From Pantoea agglomerans (GTDB lineage: Bacteria > Pseudomonadota > Gammaproteobacteria > Enterobacterales > Enterobacteriaceae), in NCBI RefSeq assembly GCF_021397715.1, contig NZ_CP090208.1, positions 372,001-436,000 on the forward strand: a stretch of DNA of 64,000 nt, written 5' to 3'. Below the pieces are notes generated by a model. It worked only from the letters and a program-made list of their open reading frames with translations. It searched no databases and had not been told where the DNA came from. Positions 24,127-33,915 of the stretch are shown piece after piece (the stretch's first letter is position 1; each line of letters starts with the position of its first letter). Both the position numbers and the translations under genes were made by a program.

Positions 24127-24690
24127 GTCGCCGCTGAAAATCTCGCGGATGCGCTGGGCGATATAAGCGGTATGGGTTTCCAGCGCAAAAGGGCCACTTT
24201 CCAGCCTCTCAACCACCGCCTGCGGGTTATCGCGCTGCCGCGCCATGCAGATAGTGCCACTTAACGGCTTCCGGCGTCAGGATGGCGTTGCGGATCACCT
24301 CATCATTGGCTTCAGTCGGCTCGTCCCAGTAAGCCCGCACCGGCGCCCAGGCGTCACCCGGCCCTTACAGATCAGCGTTGCCGTTTTGTGAGATCAATCC
24401 GCTGACCCGTTCGGGATAAGCCAGCGCCAGCCGCACCGTAATCGGAAACAGAGATCGCATAGCGCTCAAGCCCTAGCGCATTGACCAAGGCGGTCGGCGT
24501 CTGGCCAGAGGCATCGAAAGTCTACGGATAGTGGCGCTCTGCGGGCATGTCGGTAAAGCCAAAAACGGGCAGAGGTGAATAATGTGGAATTTATCAGCCA
24601 GCAGCGGAATTAAATCGCGGAACTGATGAGACAAGGTGGGAAAAGCGTGCAGCAACAGCAGGGCAGGCAGCGCCCGTTTCAGGCAGGCGA
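24127..24690 (-). pseudogene. Alpha/beta hydrolase (epoxide-hydrolase-like) remnant
   Basis: The reverse strand preserves scattered pieces of one hydrolase. 'LLHAFPTLSHQFRDLIPLL' is at about 24590-24660. A second piece, 'LGLERYAISVSDYG', the nucleophile-region analogue, is in another frame near 24430-24480. Then comes 'APVRAYWDEPTEAN' and 'AILTPEAVKWHYLHG', and finally 'SGPFALETHTAYIAQRIREIF' in a third frame. Between 'YLHGAA' and 'DNPQAVV' more than 60 residues are missing. There are thus several frameshifts, an in-frame stop and an internal deletion. The 5' end of the gene is also gone. It cannot make a functional enzyme. Confidence 0.8.
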
Positions 24691-24717
24691 ATCCGGCGCG
24701 GAAGTCACGGACGACAG

Positions 24718-24746
24718 AAAAAAAACACCCTGCTAAAGCAGGGTGT
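24718..24746 (-). terminator. Terminator of proP
   Basis: ACACCCTGC (24725-24733) pairs with GCAGGGTGT (24738-24746) and on the reverse strand is followed by eight T. Strong intrinsic terminator 9 nt after the transporter stop codon. Confidence 0.85.
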
Positions 24747-24754
24747 CGGTCAGG

Positions 24755-26221
24755 TTATTTAGCCGGTGTCGCTGCGGGCTTGTGGCGTTTGCGCAGCTTA
24801 TCAATCAGGCGCTGCGCTTCGGCTTGAGTGGCCACCGCAGGCGATGAGCCGCTCAGCGGCTGACGAGCGGTTTCACGCACCGTCAGGATAGTGATCAGAC
24901 CAATCACACCGGCGCCCATCATATAGTAAGCGGGCATCATGTTGTTTTTGGTGGTATCCACCAGCCAGGCGGTGATCAGCGGCGTGGTGCCACCGAACAG
25001 CGATACGGACAGGTTAAAACCGATCGCCAGTGCGCTGTAGCGAATGTCCGTGGTAAACAGCGCAGGCAGCGTCGAGGGCATGGTGCCGCTGAAGCAGGTG
25101 TGCAGCACGCCCAGAATCAGCAGCCCGCCGAATACCGCCCACATATTACCGGAGCCGATCAGCATAAAGCTGGGGATTGCCAGCAGGATCAGACCCACTG
25201 CACCAAAACCAATGACCGGACGACGACCAATGCGGTCGGTCCAGCGTCCCCACAGCAGCGTCAGCGGCATCATCACAAACATCGCTACCATCACCAGCAG
25301 CAGGCCGCTCAGTTCAGGCAGACCCAGTACCCCGGTCAGATAGCTCGGCATGTAGGAGGTCAGCATATAGTTCGAGACGTTAAACAGCAGCACCAGGCCG
25401 ATACATTTCAGCATCGGCGCGCGGTATTTGCTCAGCATCTGCATCAGCGTCAGACGCGGCTTGCTCTGCTCCAGCGCCTCCTGTTTTTCCATATGCTGCT
25501 GGAAGGCTGGCGTCTCTTCCAGTTTCAGACGGACATAGAGCCCGAACAGACCCAGCGGCGCGGCGATAAAGAACGGCACGCGCCAGCCCCATGACATCAT
25601 CGCTTCATTCGACATCAGGGTTGTCATCACCGTGACCAGACTGGCGCCCAGCAGATACCCGCCGATGGTGCCAAACTCCAGGAAGCTGCCCATAAAACCA
25701 CGGCGTTTATCGGTGGAGTATTCCGCGATAAAGGTCGCTGCACCACCATATTCACCGCCGGTAGAGAAGCCCTGAATCAGACGCGCCACCAGCAACAGGA
25801 TCGGGGCCATGATGCCTATCGACGAATAGGCCGGGATCAGCCCGATACAGAAGGTGCCGATCGACATCATGATCATGGTCATCGCCAGCACTTTCTGCCG
25901 GCCGATACGGTCGCCGAGCGGGCCAAACACCAGGCCGCCGATCGGACGTACCAGGAAGGCCGCAGCGAAAGTACCAAAAGTGGCGATCAACTGAACCGCG
26001 TTATTGGCATCCGGAAAGAAAACTTTGCCGATAATCACGGCGAGATAGCTGTACACGCCGAAATCAAACCACTCCATCGCATTACCCAATGCGGCAGCGC
26101 CCACGGCACGCTTCAGCATGTCGTTATCGATCACGGTAATGTCATCAACAGTCAGCTCTTTTTGCTTCCTGTTCCAGAAGTGTTTCTTTGGATGTTCAGA
26201 CGATGAGTTTCTGGTGTCCAT
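24755..26221 (-). CDS. proP: Proline/betaine:H+ symporter ProP-like
   Basis: The 488-residue MFS protein aligns along its length with osmosensory ProP: 'GNAMEWFDFGVYSYLAV' in helix 1, 'IGRQKVLAMTMIMMS' (loop 2-3 motif), 'LIQGFSTGGEYGGAATF' in helix 5 and 'GPLGDRIGR'. The C-terminal tail is short (ending 'RLIDKLRKRHKPAATPAK') and lacks the long heptad coiled coil of E. coli ProP, as in known ProP orthologues without it. Those still respond to osmolality but at a higher threshold. GAGGAG lies before its ATG. A citrate/sugar-acid transporter of the same subfamily is an alternative but less likely. Confidence 0.85.
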   Translation of the reverse strand: MDTRNSSSEHPKKHFWNRKQKELTVDDITVIDNDMLKRAVGAAALGNAMEWFDFGVYSYLAVIIGKVFFPDANNAVQLIATFGTFAAAFLVRPIGGLVFGPLGDRIGRQKVLAMTMIMMSIGTFCIGLIPAYSSIGIMAPILLLVARLIQGFSTGGEYGGAATFIAEYSTDKRRGFMGSFLEFGTIGGYLLGASLVTVMTTLMSNEAMMSWGWRVPFFIAAPLGLFGLYVRLKLEETPAFQQHMEKQEALEQSKPRLTLMQMLSKYRAPMLKCIGLVLLFNVSNYMLTSYMPSYLTGVLGLPELSGLLLVMVAMFVMMPLTLLWGRWTDRIGRRPVIGFGAVGLILLAIPSFMLIGSGNMWAVFGGLLILGVLHTCFSGTMPSTLPALFTTDIRYSALAIGFNLSVSLFGGTTPLITAWLVDTTKNNMMPAYYMMGAGVIGLITILTVRETARQPLSGSSPAVATQAEAQRLIDKLRKRHKPAATPAK

Positions 26222-26536
26222 ATTCTCCTCAAATGCTTCAAATAAAGGAGTCTTATAGCTTTCGCAGCCGCAAAATAATGTTCAGAAGAAACCGTGGAAA
26301 TGAAAGCTATAAGAAGCCGAATAATAGTTAAGCGAAGCGGCTGGTAACCGCAGCCGCCAAACCTTAGACCATTATTGTAAGTTATTGCAAGTTTTCGGAG
26401 TAAATAACCGCAGTTCCTGACAAATGCAGCAGGGTCTGTTTGTTCACCCCTGCTTACGCTTATCAATATTTTGTAACCAAACTGCAAATTTTATTATCAA
26501 AATGGCTGGCGCTGATTATTAATGTTCCGCATCAGG
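26222..26536. other. Intergenic region upstream of proP
   Basis: The 315 nt between the proP start and the aminotransferase stop hold the proP promoter region. A G+C-rich inverted repeat (GCGGCTG 26337-26343 and CAGCCGC 26351-26357) stands in otherwise A+T-rich sequence. No gene is seen. Confidence 0.5.
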
Positions 26537-27715
26537 TCAGCCAAATAATTTTAGCGCCGCAACGCGATCCAGGGCGCGCATAATTAAATCCGTCTCTGCA
26601 GTAAGGCTGATGCGAATATAGTGTTCACCCGCCGGACCGAATCCTTCACCAGGCGCGACCAGCAGATGCGCCTGCGCCAGTAACAGGGCGGCAAACTGCT
26701 TACCGGTCATGCCGGATGGCGTGGCAAGCCAGAGAAAAAAGGTGCCCTGACGGGACCGCACCGGCCAGCGCAGGTCGGCCAGCTTAGCCAGCACCTGCAC
26801 CCGTCGCTGATGCCAGCATTCGGTCAGTTGCCCGATCTGTTCAGACGGTAGCCCCAGCGCGGTGATGGCGGCATCCTGCACGGCACCATAGACCGTGCTG
26901 TAACTGTGGGTATGCAACTTTTTAAACGCCGCGATGATCGAGGCATTGCCAACGGCAAAGCCAATCCGCCAGCCAGCCATCAGAAAGCTCTTCGACAGAG
27001 TATAAATTTCCACTCCCCATGCTTTGGCGTCAGGCTGAGCGAGCAGGCTGATCGGCTGTTCGCCGCGCTGGCTGCCGAGCGTGGCATAGGCAAAGTCGTG
27101 CACCAGCGGCACATGGTGCTGACGGGCAAACGCCAGCGCGGCGGCAAACAGCGCGGGCGTCGCCAGTGCGCCGGTCGGGTTATGCGGATAGTTCAGCAAC
27201 AGCAGCCCGGCACGCGCCGCTATCTGCGCCGGGACGGCCTGGAAGTCAGGCAGGAAATCGTGGCGCGCCTCCAGCGGAATGCCGTAAAAATCCGCATTCG
27301 CCTGGCGGGCCGCTGAGCGATAAAGCGGATAGCAGGGATCGGTGGAAATCAGCACCTTGCCCGGGTTGAGCAGCGCGCGCGGCAGGCCGTTAACCGCAAT
27401 ATGCGCTCCCTGAAACACCGCAATTTCGCTGTCAGGATCGAGCGTCACGCCGTACTGCCGCTGATAAAAGTCAGCAATCGCCCGGCGCAGAGCAGGTTTG
27501 CCCCAGAAAGAGGGATATTCATGATTTTCAGGCTGCGCCGCGGCTGCCTGCAGGGAAGCAATAATGTCGGGTGGTGTCGGCTGGCGCGGACTGCCCGAAG
27601 AGAGATCGATTAACGGCAGGTGCGGGTCATCGAACTGCGCCGCCTGCTTTTCCAACAGACTGAAAAGGTTTTCCTCCAGCCCTGCCACCATGTCCGATGC
27701 TGCAAACTCCGCCAT
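26537..27715 (-). CDS. PLP-dependent class I/II aminotransferase
   Basis: The 392-residue protein has the fold-type I aminotransferase motifs: 'GSPRQPTPPDI' at the start, 'NYPHNPTG' (cofactor Asn), 'PLVHDFAYATLG' with the Asp and Tyr that hold PLP, 'YTLSKSFLMAGWRIGF' with the Schiff-base Lys, and Arg in 'HYIRISLT' binding the substrate carboxylate. Such enzymes near LL-diaminopimelate, alanine or methionine aminotransferases are hard to tell apart by eye. It diverges from a methionine-type transporter operon across 218 nt. A role in transaminating methionine or a related amino acid would fit (E. coli pairs the YbdL methionine aminotransferase with YbdH). This is inference. Confidence 0.85.
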   Translation of the reverse strand: MAEFAASDMVAGLEENLFSLLEKQAAQFDDPHLPLIDLSSGSPRQPTPPDIIASLQAAAAQPENHEYPSFWGKPALRRAIADFYQRQYGVTLDPDSEIAVFQGAHIAVNGLPRALLNPGKVLISTDPCYPLYRSAARQANADFYGIPLEARHDFLPDFQAVPAQIAARAGLLLLNYPHNPTGALATPALFAAALAFARQHHVPLVHDFAYATLGSQRGEQPISLLAQPDAKAWGVEIYTLSKSFLMAGWRIGFAVGNASIIAAFKKLHTHSYSTVYGAVQDAAITALGLPSEQIGQLTECWHQRRVQVLAKLADLRWPVRSRQGTFFLWLATPSGMTGKQFAALLLAQAHLLVAPGEGFGPAGEHYIRISLTAETDLIMRALDRVAALKLFG

Positions 27716-27933
27716 AATATCCCCGAAAAGTGTCTGCTAAACGGCAGAGCATGACACAGCCGGGTTATTCCTTTTTAGCAGAAATAACACTATCGATTGC
27801 CGTTAAATGAATTTCCGGCAGACAACTATCGTTAGCATAAAAAAGCCAAAGCGACGGGCGGGTTTTAACTATTCCTGATTACAGCGGCTGTGATTAAATC
27901 AATTTTTCTCACAATAATGAATAAGGTTTTTTT

Positions 27934-28746
27934 ATGCGCATCAGTTTTAAGGGAACGTGGTATTTAATGGTTGCCGCCGCAACGCTCATTTCCGCCGCCC
28001 ATGCTGCGGAAGAAAAAGTGATTCGGATTGGCTTTAATCCCGGCCCCTATAAAGAGCAGTTTGAAAAGGGTGTTGCGCCCTGGCTAATTAAGCAGGGATA
28101 TAAAATCGAATATAAAGATTTCAACGATGGTATTCAGGTTAATGACGCGGTACACCGTGGCACTATCGATGCCAATATTATGCAGCATCCGGTCTATCTT
28201 AAATCGGTTAATGATCGGCTCGGCATCGATAATGTTGGCATTGTCCAGGTGCCGACGCCACCGATGGGGCTCTATTCTGAGCGCGTCAAACAACTGCCCA
28301 CGCCAGCGCCGGGTATGACGGTTTCGGTGCCTAATCAGCCCTCTAATGAATATCGCGCCGCGCTACTGCTACAGAGCATCGGCTGGCTGAAGATCACGCC
28401 TGACAGCGACGCAGCGACATTTTCACAGAAAAACATCAGCGAAAACCCGTACAAGATCGTGCTGAAAGAGATGGACAACGCGCAGCAGGTGCGGGCGTTG
28501 CCGGACGTCGATTTTGGCGTTATTCAGGGCAATTTCGCCGTATCAAGCGGCATGAAGCTGAGTTCAGCGCTGAAGCTGGAAGCACCGACCAGCCAGTTTA
28601 TTAACGTGGTGACCGTCGCCGGTAAGAATAAACAGGCGGCGTTTGCCCGCGATATTATTGCCGGCTATCACTCAGCGGCATTCAGACAGTATATCGTCAG
28701 CGATCCGCAATATAGCGGCTATCTGCTGCCAGATTATTTCAAATGA
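27934..28746 (+). CDS. MetQ/NlpA-type periplasmic binding protein (first set)
   Basis: The 270-residue protein has a signal peptide ending in 'LISAAHA|AEEKV' and no lipobox Cys, so it should be a free periplasmic protein, unlike lipoprotein MetQ. The NLPA fold is shown by 'IRIGFNPGPYKEQFEKGV' and 'DANIMQHPVYL' (compare 'DANFFQH' in MetQ). Relatives bind methionine, D-methionine or other sulfur amino acids; the ligand pocket differs here, so another ligand is likely. It begins a compact operon; its stop overlaps the next start. Confidence 0.87.
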   Translation: MRISFKGTWYLMVAAATLISAAHAAEEKVIRIGFNPGPYKEQFEKGVAPWLIKQGYKIEYKDFNDGIQVNDAVHRGTIDANIMQHPVYLKSVNDRLGIDNVGIVQVPTPPMGLYSERVKQLPTPAPGMTVSVPNQPSNEYRAALLLQSIGWLKITPDSDAATFSQKNISENPYKIVLKEMDNAQQVRALPDVDFGVIQGNFAVSSGMKLSSALKLEAPTSQFINVVTVAGKNKQAAFARDIIAGYHSAAFRQYIVSDPQYSGYLLPDYFK

Positions 28747-29768
28747 GCCAGCCAACTATCGTCTTTCGCCAGGTGAGCAAAACCTTCTCACGTAATGGCG
28801 TTGAGGTTAAGGCGCTGGATAACGTCAACCTGACCATTAATCAGGGCGACATTTTCGGCGTTATCGGCACCAGCGGGGCCGGAAAAAGTACCCTGCTGCG
28901 GTTGATCAATCATCTGGAAACGCCGACCACAGGCACGGTTGAGGTGCAGGGCGAAGCGTTACAGGGCGTCAGTAAAGCGCGTCTGAATCAGGTCAAAAAG
29001 CAGATTGGCATGATTTTCCAGCATTTCAATTTACTGAATGCCCGCACGGTTTTTCATAACGTGGCGATCCCGCTGATTTTACAGGGGCGGGATAAGGCAT
29101 TTATTACCGCACGGGTCGACGAACTGCTGGCGTTCGTCAACCTCAGCGACAAGGCCCACAGTTATCCGGATGAACTCTCCGGCGGTCAGAAACAGCGCGT
29201 CGGGATTGCCCGCGCGCTGGCGACTAATCCCGCCATTCTGCTGTGCGACGAAGCCACCTCAGCGCTGGACCCACAGACCACGGTGCAGATTTTGCTGCTG
29301 CTGCAGGAGATCAACCAGCGCTACGGCATCACCATCGTTCTGATCACGCATGAGATGTCGGTGGTGCAGAAAATCTGCAACAAGGTGGCGGTGATGGCGC
29401 AAGGGCGGATTGCTGAACAGGGTGAAGTGCTGGCGCTGTTTGCCGATCCGCAACAGTCGGTCAGCGCCAGCTTTGTGCAATCGGTTATCCACGATCGGCT
29501 GCCACAGCAGACGCTGGCGCTGCTGAGCCAGCAGCCGAATCTGCAGTCCCTGCGGCTGGAGTTCGTCGGCAGCACCGCTCAGCAGCCGATTATCCATCAT
29601 CTGATCCGCAATTTTGCCGTCGAGGTCAATATCCTGTTCGCCAATATGTCGGAAGTGCAGCGCACCATTCTCGGCTTCATGATCGTTCAGCTCAGCGGGG
29701 AGCCGGCACAGATCGCGGCGGCAAAGGATTTTCTGACCGCAACAGGAGTGAAAATTAGTCATGTCTGA
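28743..29768 (+). CDS. MetN-type ABC ATPase with NIL domain (first set)
   Basis: The 341-residue protein carries Walker A 'GTSGAGKSTLL', Q-loop 'MIFQHFNLL', signature 'LSGGQKQRVGIARALA', Walker B 'AILLCDEATSALD' and the H-loop 'LITHEM'. Residues from about 255 form the ACT-like NIL domain ('LRLEFVGSTAQQPIIHHL', then 'VNILFANMSEVQRTILGFM') that in E. coli MetN binds methionine and shuts the transporter down. It overlaps its binding-protein gene by 4 nt and the permease gene by 8 nt. Contrast with the second MetN-like ATPase, which lacks this domain. Confidence 0.92.
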   Translation: MSQPTIVFRQVSKTFSRNGVEVKALDNVNLTINQGDIFGVIGTSGAGKSTLLRLINHLETPTTGTVEVQGEALQGVSKARLNQVKKQIGMIFQHFNLLNARTVFHNVAIPLILQGRDKAFITARVDELLAFVNLSDKAHSYPDELSGGQKQRVGIARALATNPAILLCDEATSALDPQTTVQILLLLQEINQRYGITIVLITHEMSVVQKICNKVAVMAQGRIAEQGEVLALFADPQQSVSASFVQSVIHDRLPQQTLALLSQQPNLQSLRLEFVGSTAQQPIIHHLIRNFAVEVNILFANMSEVQRTILGFMIVQLSGEPAQIAAAKDFLTATGVKISHV

Positions 29769-30429
29769 TCTGTTTGATACGGCGGTTACCGGCGACCAGT
29801 TTTTGATCGCCTTGCAGGACACGCTGGTGATGGTGGGCGTATCGCTGGGGTTTGGTTCGCTGCTCGGCCTGCCGCTGGGCGTGATTCTGGTGATTTGCCG
29901 TCCCGGCGGCATCATGCCGAACCGGCTGGTGCATCAAATCCTCAATCCGGTGGTGAATATTATCCGTTCACTGCCGTTTATTATTCTGCTGATTACTATT
30001 CTGCCGCTGACGCGGCTGCTGGTGAACACCACTATCGGCACCGCCGGAGCCATCGTCCCGCTGGTGATTTTTATCGCGCCCTACATTTCCCGGCTGGTGG
30101 AGAGTGCACTGCTGGAGGTCGATGAGGGCATTCTTGAATCCGCTAACGCCATGGGTGCCACCACCTTTCAGACCATCTGGTACTTCATGTTGCCGGAAGC
30201 GGCCGCCTCTCTGGTACTCGCGCTGACCACGGCCACCATCGGCTTGCTGGGCGCGACCGCAATGGCCGGCACGGTAGGCGGCGGTGGGATAGGGGATCTG
30301 GCGATCACCTACGGCTACCAACGCTTTGATGCCTTTGCCACCCTTACCACCGCGCTGGTGCTGATCGTTATCGTTCAGCTATTACAAACCCTGGGGACGC
30401 GCCTGTCGCGTCGTATTCGCCGCGAGTAG
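29761..30429 (+). CDS. MetI-type ABC permease (first set)
   Basis: The 222-residue membrane protein has about five transmembrane helices and the MetI coupling-helix pattern 'LLEVDEGILESANAMGAT' with 'ILPLTRLLVNTTIGTAGAI' before it and 'GGGGIGDLAITYGYQRF' after. It forms the channel for the first MetN/MetQ pair. Overlapping starts imply translational coupling. The next gene starts 3 nt after its stop. Confidence 0.92.
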   Translation: MSDLFDTAVTGDQFLIALQDTLVMVGVSLGFGSLLGLPLGVILVICRPGGIMPNRLVHQILNPVVNIIRSLPFIILLITILPLTRLLVNTTIGTAGAIVPLVIFIAPYISRLVESALLEVDEGILESANAMGATTFQTIWYFMLPEAAASLVLALTTATIGLLGATAMAGTVGGGGIGDLAITYGYQRFDAFATLTTALVLIVIVQLLQTLGTRLSRRIRRE

Positions 30430-30432
30430 CCA

Positions 30433-32748
30433 ATGAAAAACAGTGATTTAGCCGTAATGCACTGGGGGACTTATCACGTCACCACCGAAGAGGGGCGGCT
30501 GACGGCGGTAACCCCAGTGGCGTGGGATCGCAATCCTTCTCTGATTGGTCAGTCGCTGCCGGACGCGATACACAGTGACACGCGGGTGAAGTATCCGGCG
30601 GTGCGGCTGGGTTACCTGCAGGGTAAGCCCGCATCGCGCCAGTCACGCGGCAAAGAGCCGTTTGTTGAGGTGAGCTGGGATCACGCGTTACAGCTGGTGG
30701 CAGATGAGCTGGCACGGGTGCGGCAGCAGCACGGCAATCAGGCCATTTATGCGGGCTCTTACGGCTGGTCGAGTGCCGGACGTTTTCATCATGCGCAGAG
30801 TCAGTTGCACCGCTTCTTCAACGGTTTTGGCGGCTATACCGCCAGCACCAACACCTACAGCATTGCCGCCGGTGAACGCACCTTACCGCATATCCTCGGC
30901 GATCTGGACACGCTGCAGCGTCAGCACACCCACTGGCCGGTACTGGCGCAGCATTGCGAACTGTTTGTCGCGATCGGCGGATTGCCGCTGCGCAATGCTC
31001 AGGTCAATGGCGGCGGGGCCAGCGATCATGCGCTGGCGCACTGGCTGACGACGCTGCGCCACAACGGCACCCGCTTTATCAATATCAGCCCGGTCAGAAA
31101 CGATTTGTCGGCGGTGCCGGATGCGGAATGGCTGGCGATTCAGCCGGGCTCCGATACCGCGCTGTTGCTGGCTATCGGTCAGGTGCTGATTGCGGAATCC
31201 CGCTATGACGCCGACTTTGTTGCCCGCTACACGGTGGGATTCGAGGAGTATGCCGCTTATCTGACCGGCGAGCGGGACGGCGTGGTGAAAACCCCGGAAT
31301 GGGCCGCGCCGCTGACCGGATTAGCGGCGGCGCAGATCCGCCAGCTGGCGCGGCAGATGGCGGAAAGCAAAACCATGGTCAACATTGCATGGTCGGTGCA
31401 GCGTGCGCGACAGGGTGAACAGGCGTTCTGGGCGGCGGTCGCGACGACGGCGCTGCTGGGCCAGATTGGCACCGCGGGTGGCGGGCTGGGTTTTGGCTAT
31501 GCCTCCACCAATCTGGCGGGTGCGGCCCGGCGTCAGTTTTCCGGTCCCCGGCTGCCTGCCGGTCACAATCCGGTGCAGCAGAACATTCCGGTGGCGCGTA
31601 TTGCGGATATGCTGCTGAATCCTGGCGGCAGCTATGCGTTTGATGGTCAGCAGCGGACCTACCCGGATATCCGGCTGGTCTACTGGGCGGGCGGCAACGT
31701 TTTCCATCACCATCAGGACCTTAATAAGCTGATCCGCGCCTGGCAGCAGCCGGATACCATTATCGTGCATGAGCAGTTCTGGACTGCCCAGGCGAAGTTT
31801 GCCGATATCGTGCTGCCCGCCAGCACTTCGCTGGAGCGCGAAGATATCGGTAGCGCCAGCAATGATGGTTTTATGATCGCCATGGCGCAGCATCTGCCGC
31901 CGTTTGCCGGATCGCAGTCTGACTATGCGATTTTTGCGGCGCTGGCGGAACGGCTGGGCTTCGCCGGGCATTTCACTGAAGGACGCGATGTACGTCAGTG
32001 GTTAGCGGCCATTTACGAGGCATCGCGCCCACGCGCTGCGGAGCAGGGCATTATGCTGCCCGACTTCGAAACGTTCCGGGCCGCCGGCAAGCTGGAATAT
32101 CCGCTGCCCAATACGCCACAGATCCTGTTGCAGGCGTTTCGTGACGATCCTGATGCCGCCCCGCTGACCACGCCTTCTGGCCGGATTGAGCTGTTTTCGC
32201 AGACGGTTGCCGGTTTTGGCTACGCCGAAGCGCCAGGGTTTGCCTGGTGGGACCCGGACGAATATCAGGCGCAGCAGCAGGAGAAGCAGCAGTGGCCACT
32301 GCATCTGCTCTCCAGCCAGCCGCGTACCCGGCTGCACAGTCAGTACGATCACGGGCGTATCAGCCAGCAAACCAAAATTGCCGGACGCGAGCCGCTATGG
32401 ATGCACCCGGATGACGCCGCACCGCGCGGCATCAGCGAAAACAGCATTGTGAAGGTGTTTAATGGGCGCGGCGCGGTGCTGGCCGGTGTGCATCTGACGC
32501 GGGATATCCGGCCTGGTGTGGTGCAGATGTCGACCGGCGCCTGGTATGACCCGCTGGATAAGGAGAGCGACCAGCCGCTGGATAAACACGGCAATCCTAA
32601 CGTGCTGACCCGTGATTGCGGCAGCTCGCGGCTCGGGCAGGGATGCAGCGCCCAGACCTGCTTTGTCGATATCGAGCGTTATGACGCGCCGCTACCCGCT
32701 ATCACCGCCTGGCAGCCGCCGGAATTTGTCCGGTGGCCCGCAGAATAA
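30433..32748 (+). CDS. BisC/TorA-type molybdoenzyme (S- or N-oxide reductase)
   Basis: The 771-residue protein belongs to the DMSO-reductase family, BisC/TorA branch: 'YAGSYGWSSAGRFHHAQ' contains the probable Mo-ligating Ser114, and 'PEWAAPLTGL', 'GGGLGFGYAS', 'YWAGGNVFHHHQDLNKL', 'HEQFWTAQAKFADIVLP' follow the usual order. No Tat signal and no N-terminal [4Fe-4S] cysteines are present, so it is cytoplasmic and uses bis-MGD only, as biotin sulfoxide reductase does. E. coli BisC also reduces methionine sulfoxide. It lies between two methionine-type importers; reduction of an imported sulfoxide is the obvious hypothesis. Confidence 0.85.
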   Translation: MKNSDLAVMHWGTYHVTTEEGRLTAVTPVAWDRNPSLIGQSLPDAIHSDTRVKYPAVRLGYLQGKPASRQSRGKEPFVEVSWDHALQLVADELARVRQQHGNQAIYAGSYGWSSAGRFHHAQSQLHRFFNGFGGYTASTNTYSIAAGERTLPHILGDLDTLQRQHTHWPVLAQHCELFVAIGGLPLRNAQVNGGGASDHALAHWLTTLRHNGTRFINISPVRNDLSAVPDAEWLAIQPGSDTALLLAIGQVLIAESRYDADFVARYTVGFEEYAAYLTGERDGVVKTPEWAAPLTGLAAAQIRQLARQMAESKTMVNIAWSVQRARQGEQAFWAAVATTALLGQIGTAGGGLGFGYASTNLAGAARRQFSGPRLPAGHNPVQQNIPVARIADMLLNPGGSYAFDGQQRTYPDIRLVYWAGGNVFHHHQDLNKLIRAWQQPDTIIVHEQFWTAQAKFADIVLPASTSLEREDIGSASNDGFMIAMAQHLPPFAGSQSDYAIFAALAERLGFAGHFTEGRDVRQWLAAIYEASRPRAAEQGIMLPDFETFRAAGKLEYPLPNTPQILLQAFRDDPDAAPLTTPSGRIELFSQTVAGFGYAEAPGFAWWDPDEYQAQQQEKQQWPLHLLSSQPRTRLHSQYDHGRISQQTKIAGREPLWMHPDDAAPRGISENSIVKVFNGRGAVLAGVHLTRDIRPGVVQMSTGAWYDPLDKESDQPLDKHGNPNVLTRDCGSSRLGQGCSAQTCFVDIERYDAPLPAITAWQPPEFVRWPAE

Positions 32749-32882
32749 TCACTGAATATTGAGACGGTTAAGAATAATCGCGATATTCCCGCCGTCTGAA
32801 TATCGATTGCAGGATTAGTTGGTAGTTAAACCCTGGATGAACTGGCAAGGTTAATTCATTCCATGCCAACAGGGTGTTAATA

Positions 32883-33902
32883 ATGAGTGAGTCAGCGTCA
32901 TCATCATTACCGATCATTGATTTCGCGCTATTGTCCGGTAATAAACAGCAGCAGCAACAGTGTCTGGAAAAATTAGGCCAGGCAGCGCGCGATGTCGGTT
33001 TCTTTTATTTAATTAATCACGGTATAGATACTGAATTATTAAATGCGGTACAGCGCGTCGCCCGGGATTTTTTTGCGTTACCCGAGCAGGACAAATTATC
33101 GGTCAGAATGGCTAATTCGCCCCATTTCCGCGGCTATAACCTTGCCGGTGTTGAAATTACCCGTAGCCAGCCTGATTTCCGCGAACAGTTTGATATTGGT
33201 GCTGAACGCGAGGCGCTGCCGGTGACTGCGGATTCTCCCGCCTGGCAGCGGATGCAGGGACCGAACCAGTGGCCCGCCGCGCTGCCTGAGCTACAAACGG
33301 TGGTGACCCACTGGCAGCAGGAGATGACTTCGGTGGCGCTGGAACTGCTGCGGGCCTTTGCCGAAGCGCTGGACCTGCCGCGTCACGCCTTCGACAACCT
33401 CTATGGCGACTACCCCAACGAACACATCAAGCTGATCCGCTATCCTGGCCGCACCGACAGCGAATCGCGTCAGGGCGTAGGTGCGCACAAAGACTCCGGT
33501 TTTCTGACGCTGCTGCTGCAGGACGACCAGCCAGGCTTGCAGGTGGAAGTCACGCCCGATCGCTGGGTTGACGCCTCGCCGCTGCCCGGCGCTTTTGTGG
33601 TGAATATCGGCGAACTGCTGGAGCTGGCGACCAACGGCTACCTGCGCGCTACCGTGCATCGGGTGGTATCGCCTCAGCAGGCCAGTGAACGACTCTCTAT
33701 CGCCTTCTTCCTGGGCGCGCAACTGGATGCCGTTGTACCGATCTATCAGTTGCCGCCGTCGCTGGCCCGGCTGGCGCAGGGACCGAGCAGCGATCCCCAG
33801 AATCCGCTGTTACGTGAAGTAGGCTGGAACTACCTCAAAGGCCGGTTACGTTCCCATCCGGAAGTCGCCCAGCGTTTCTACCCTGAACAAACTCAACACT
33901 GA
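32883..33902 (+). CDS. Isopenicillin-N-synthase-like Fe(II)/2OG oxygenase
   Basis: From ATG 32883 (AGGGTG 7 nt upstream) the product is 339 residues. It has the DIOX_N-like start 'LPIIDFALLSGN' and 'DVGFFYLINHGI', and the jelly-roll metal site HxD (His202, Asp204, in 'GAHKDSGFLTLL') and His259 in 'YLRATVHRVVS', with the Arg270-x-Ser272 carboxylate pair. These residues are all intact. The family hydroxylates, desaturates or cyclises small molecules; its substrate in this operon may be the imported sulfur compound or its product. It is 134 nt downstream of the molybdoenzyme gene. Confidence 0.87.
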   Translation: MSESASSSLPIIDFALLSGNKQQQQQCLEKLGQAARDVGFFYLINHGIDTELLNAVQRVARDFFALPEQDKLSVRMANSPHFRGYNLAGVEITRSQPDFREQFDIGAEREALPVTADSPAWQRMQGPNQWPAALPELQTVVTHWQQEMTSVALELLRAFAEALDLPRHAFDNLYGDYPNEHIKLIRYPGRTDSESRQGVGAHKDSGFLTLLLQDDQPGLQVEVTPDRWVDASPLPGAFVVNIGELLELATNGYLRATVHRVVSPQQASERLSIAFFLGAQLDAVVPIYQLPPSLARLAQGPSSDPQNPLLREVGWNYLKGRLRSHPEVAQRFYPEQTQH

Positions 33903-33915
33903 TAATAAGAGATAA

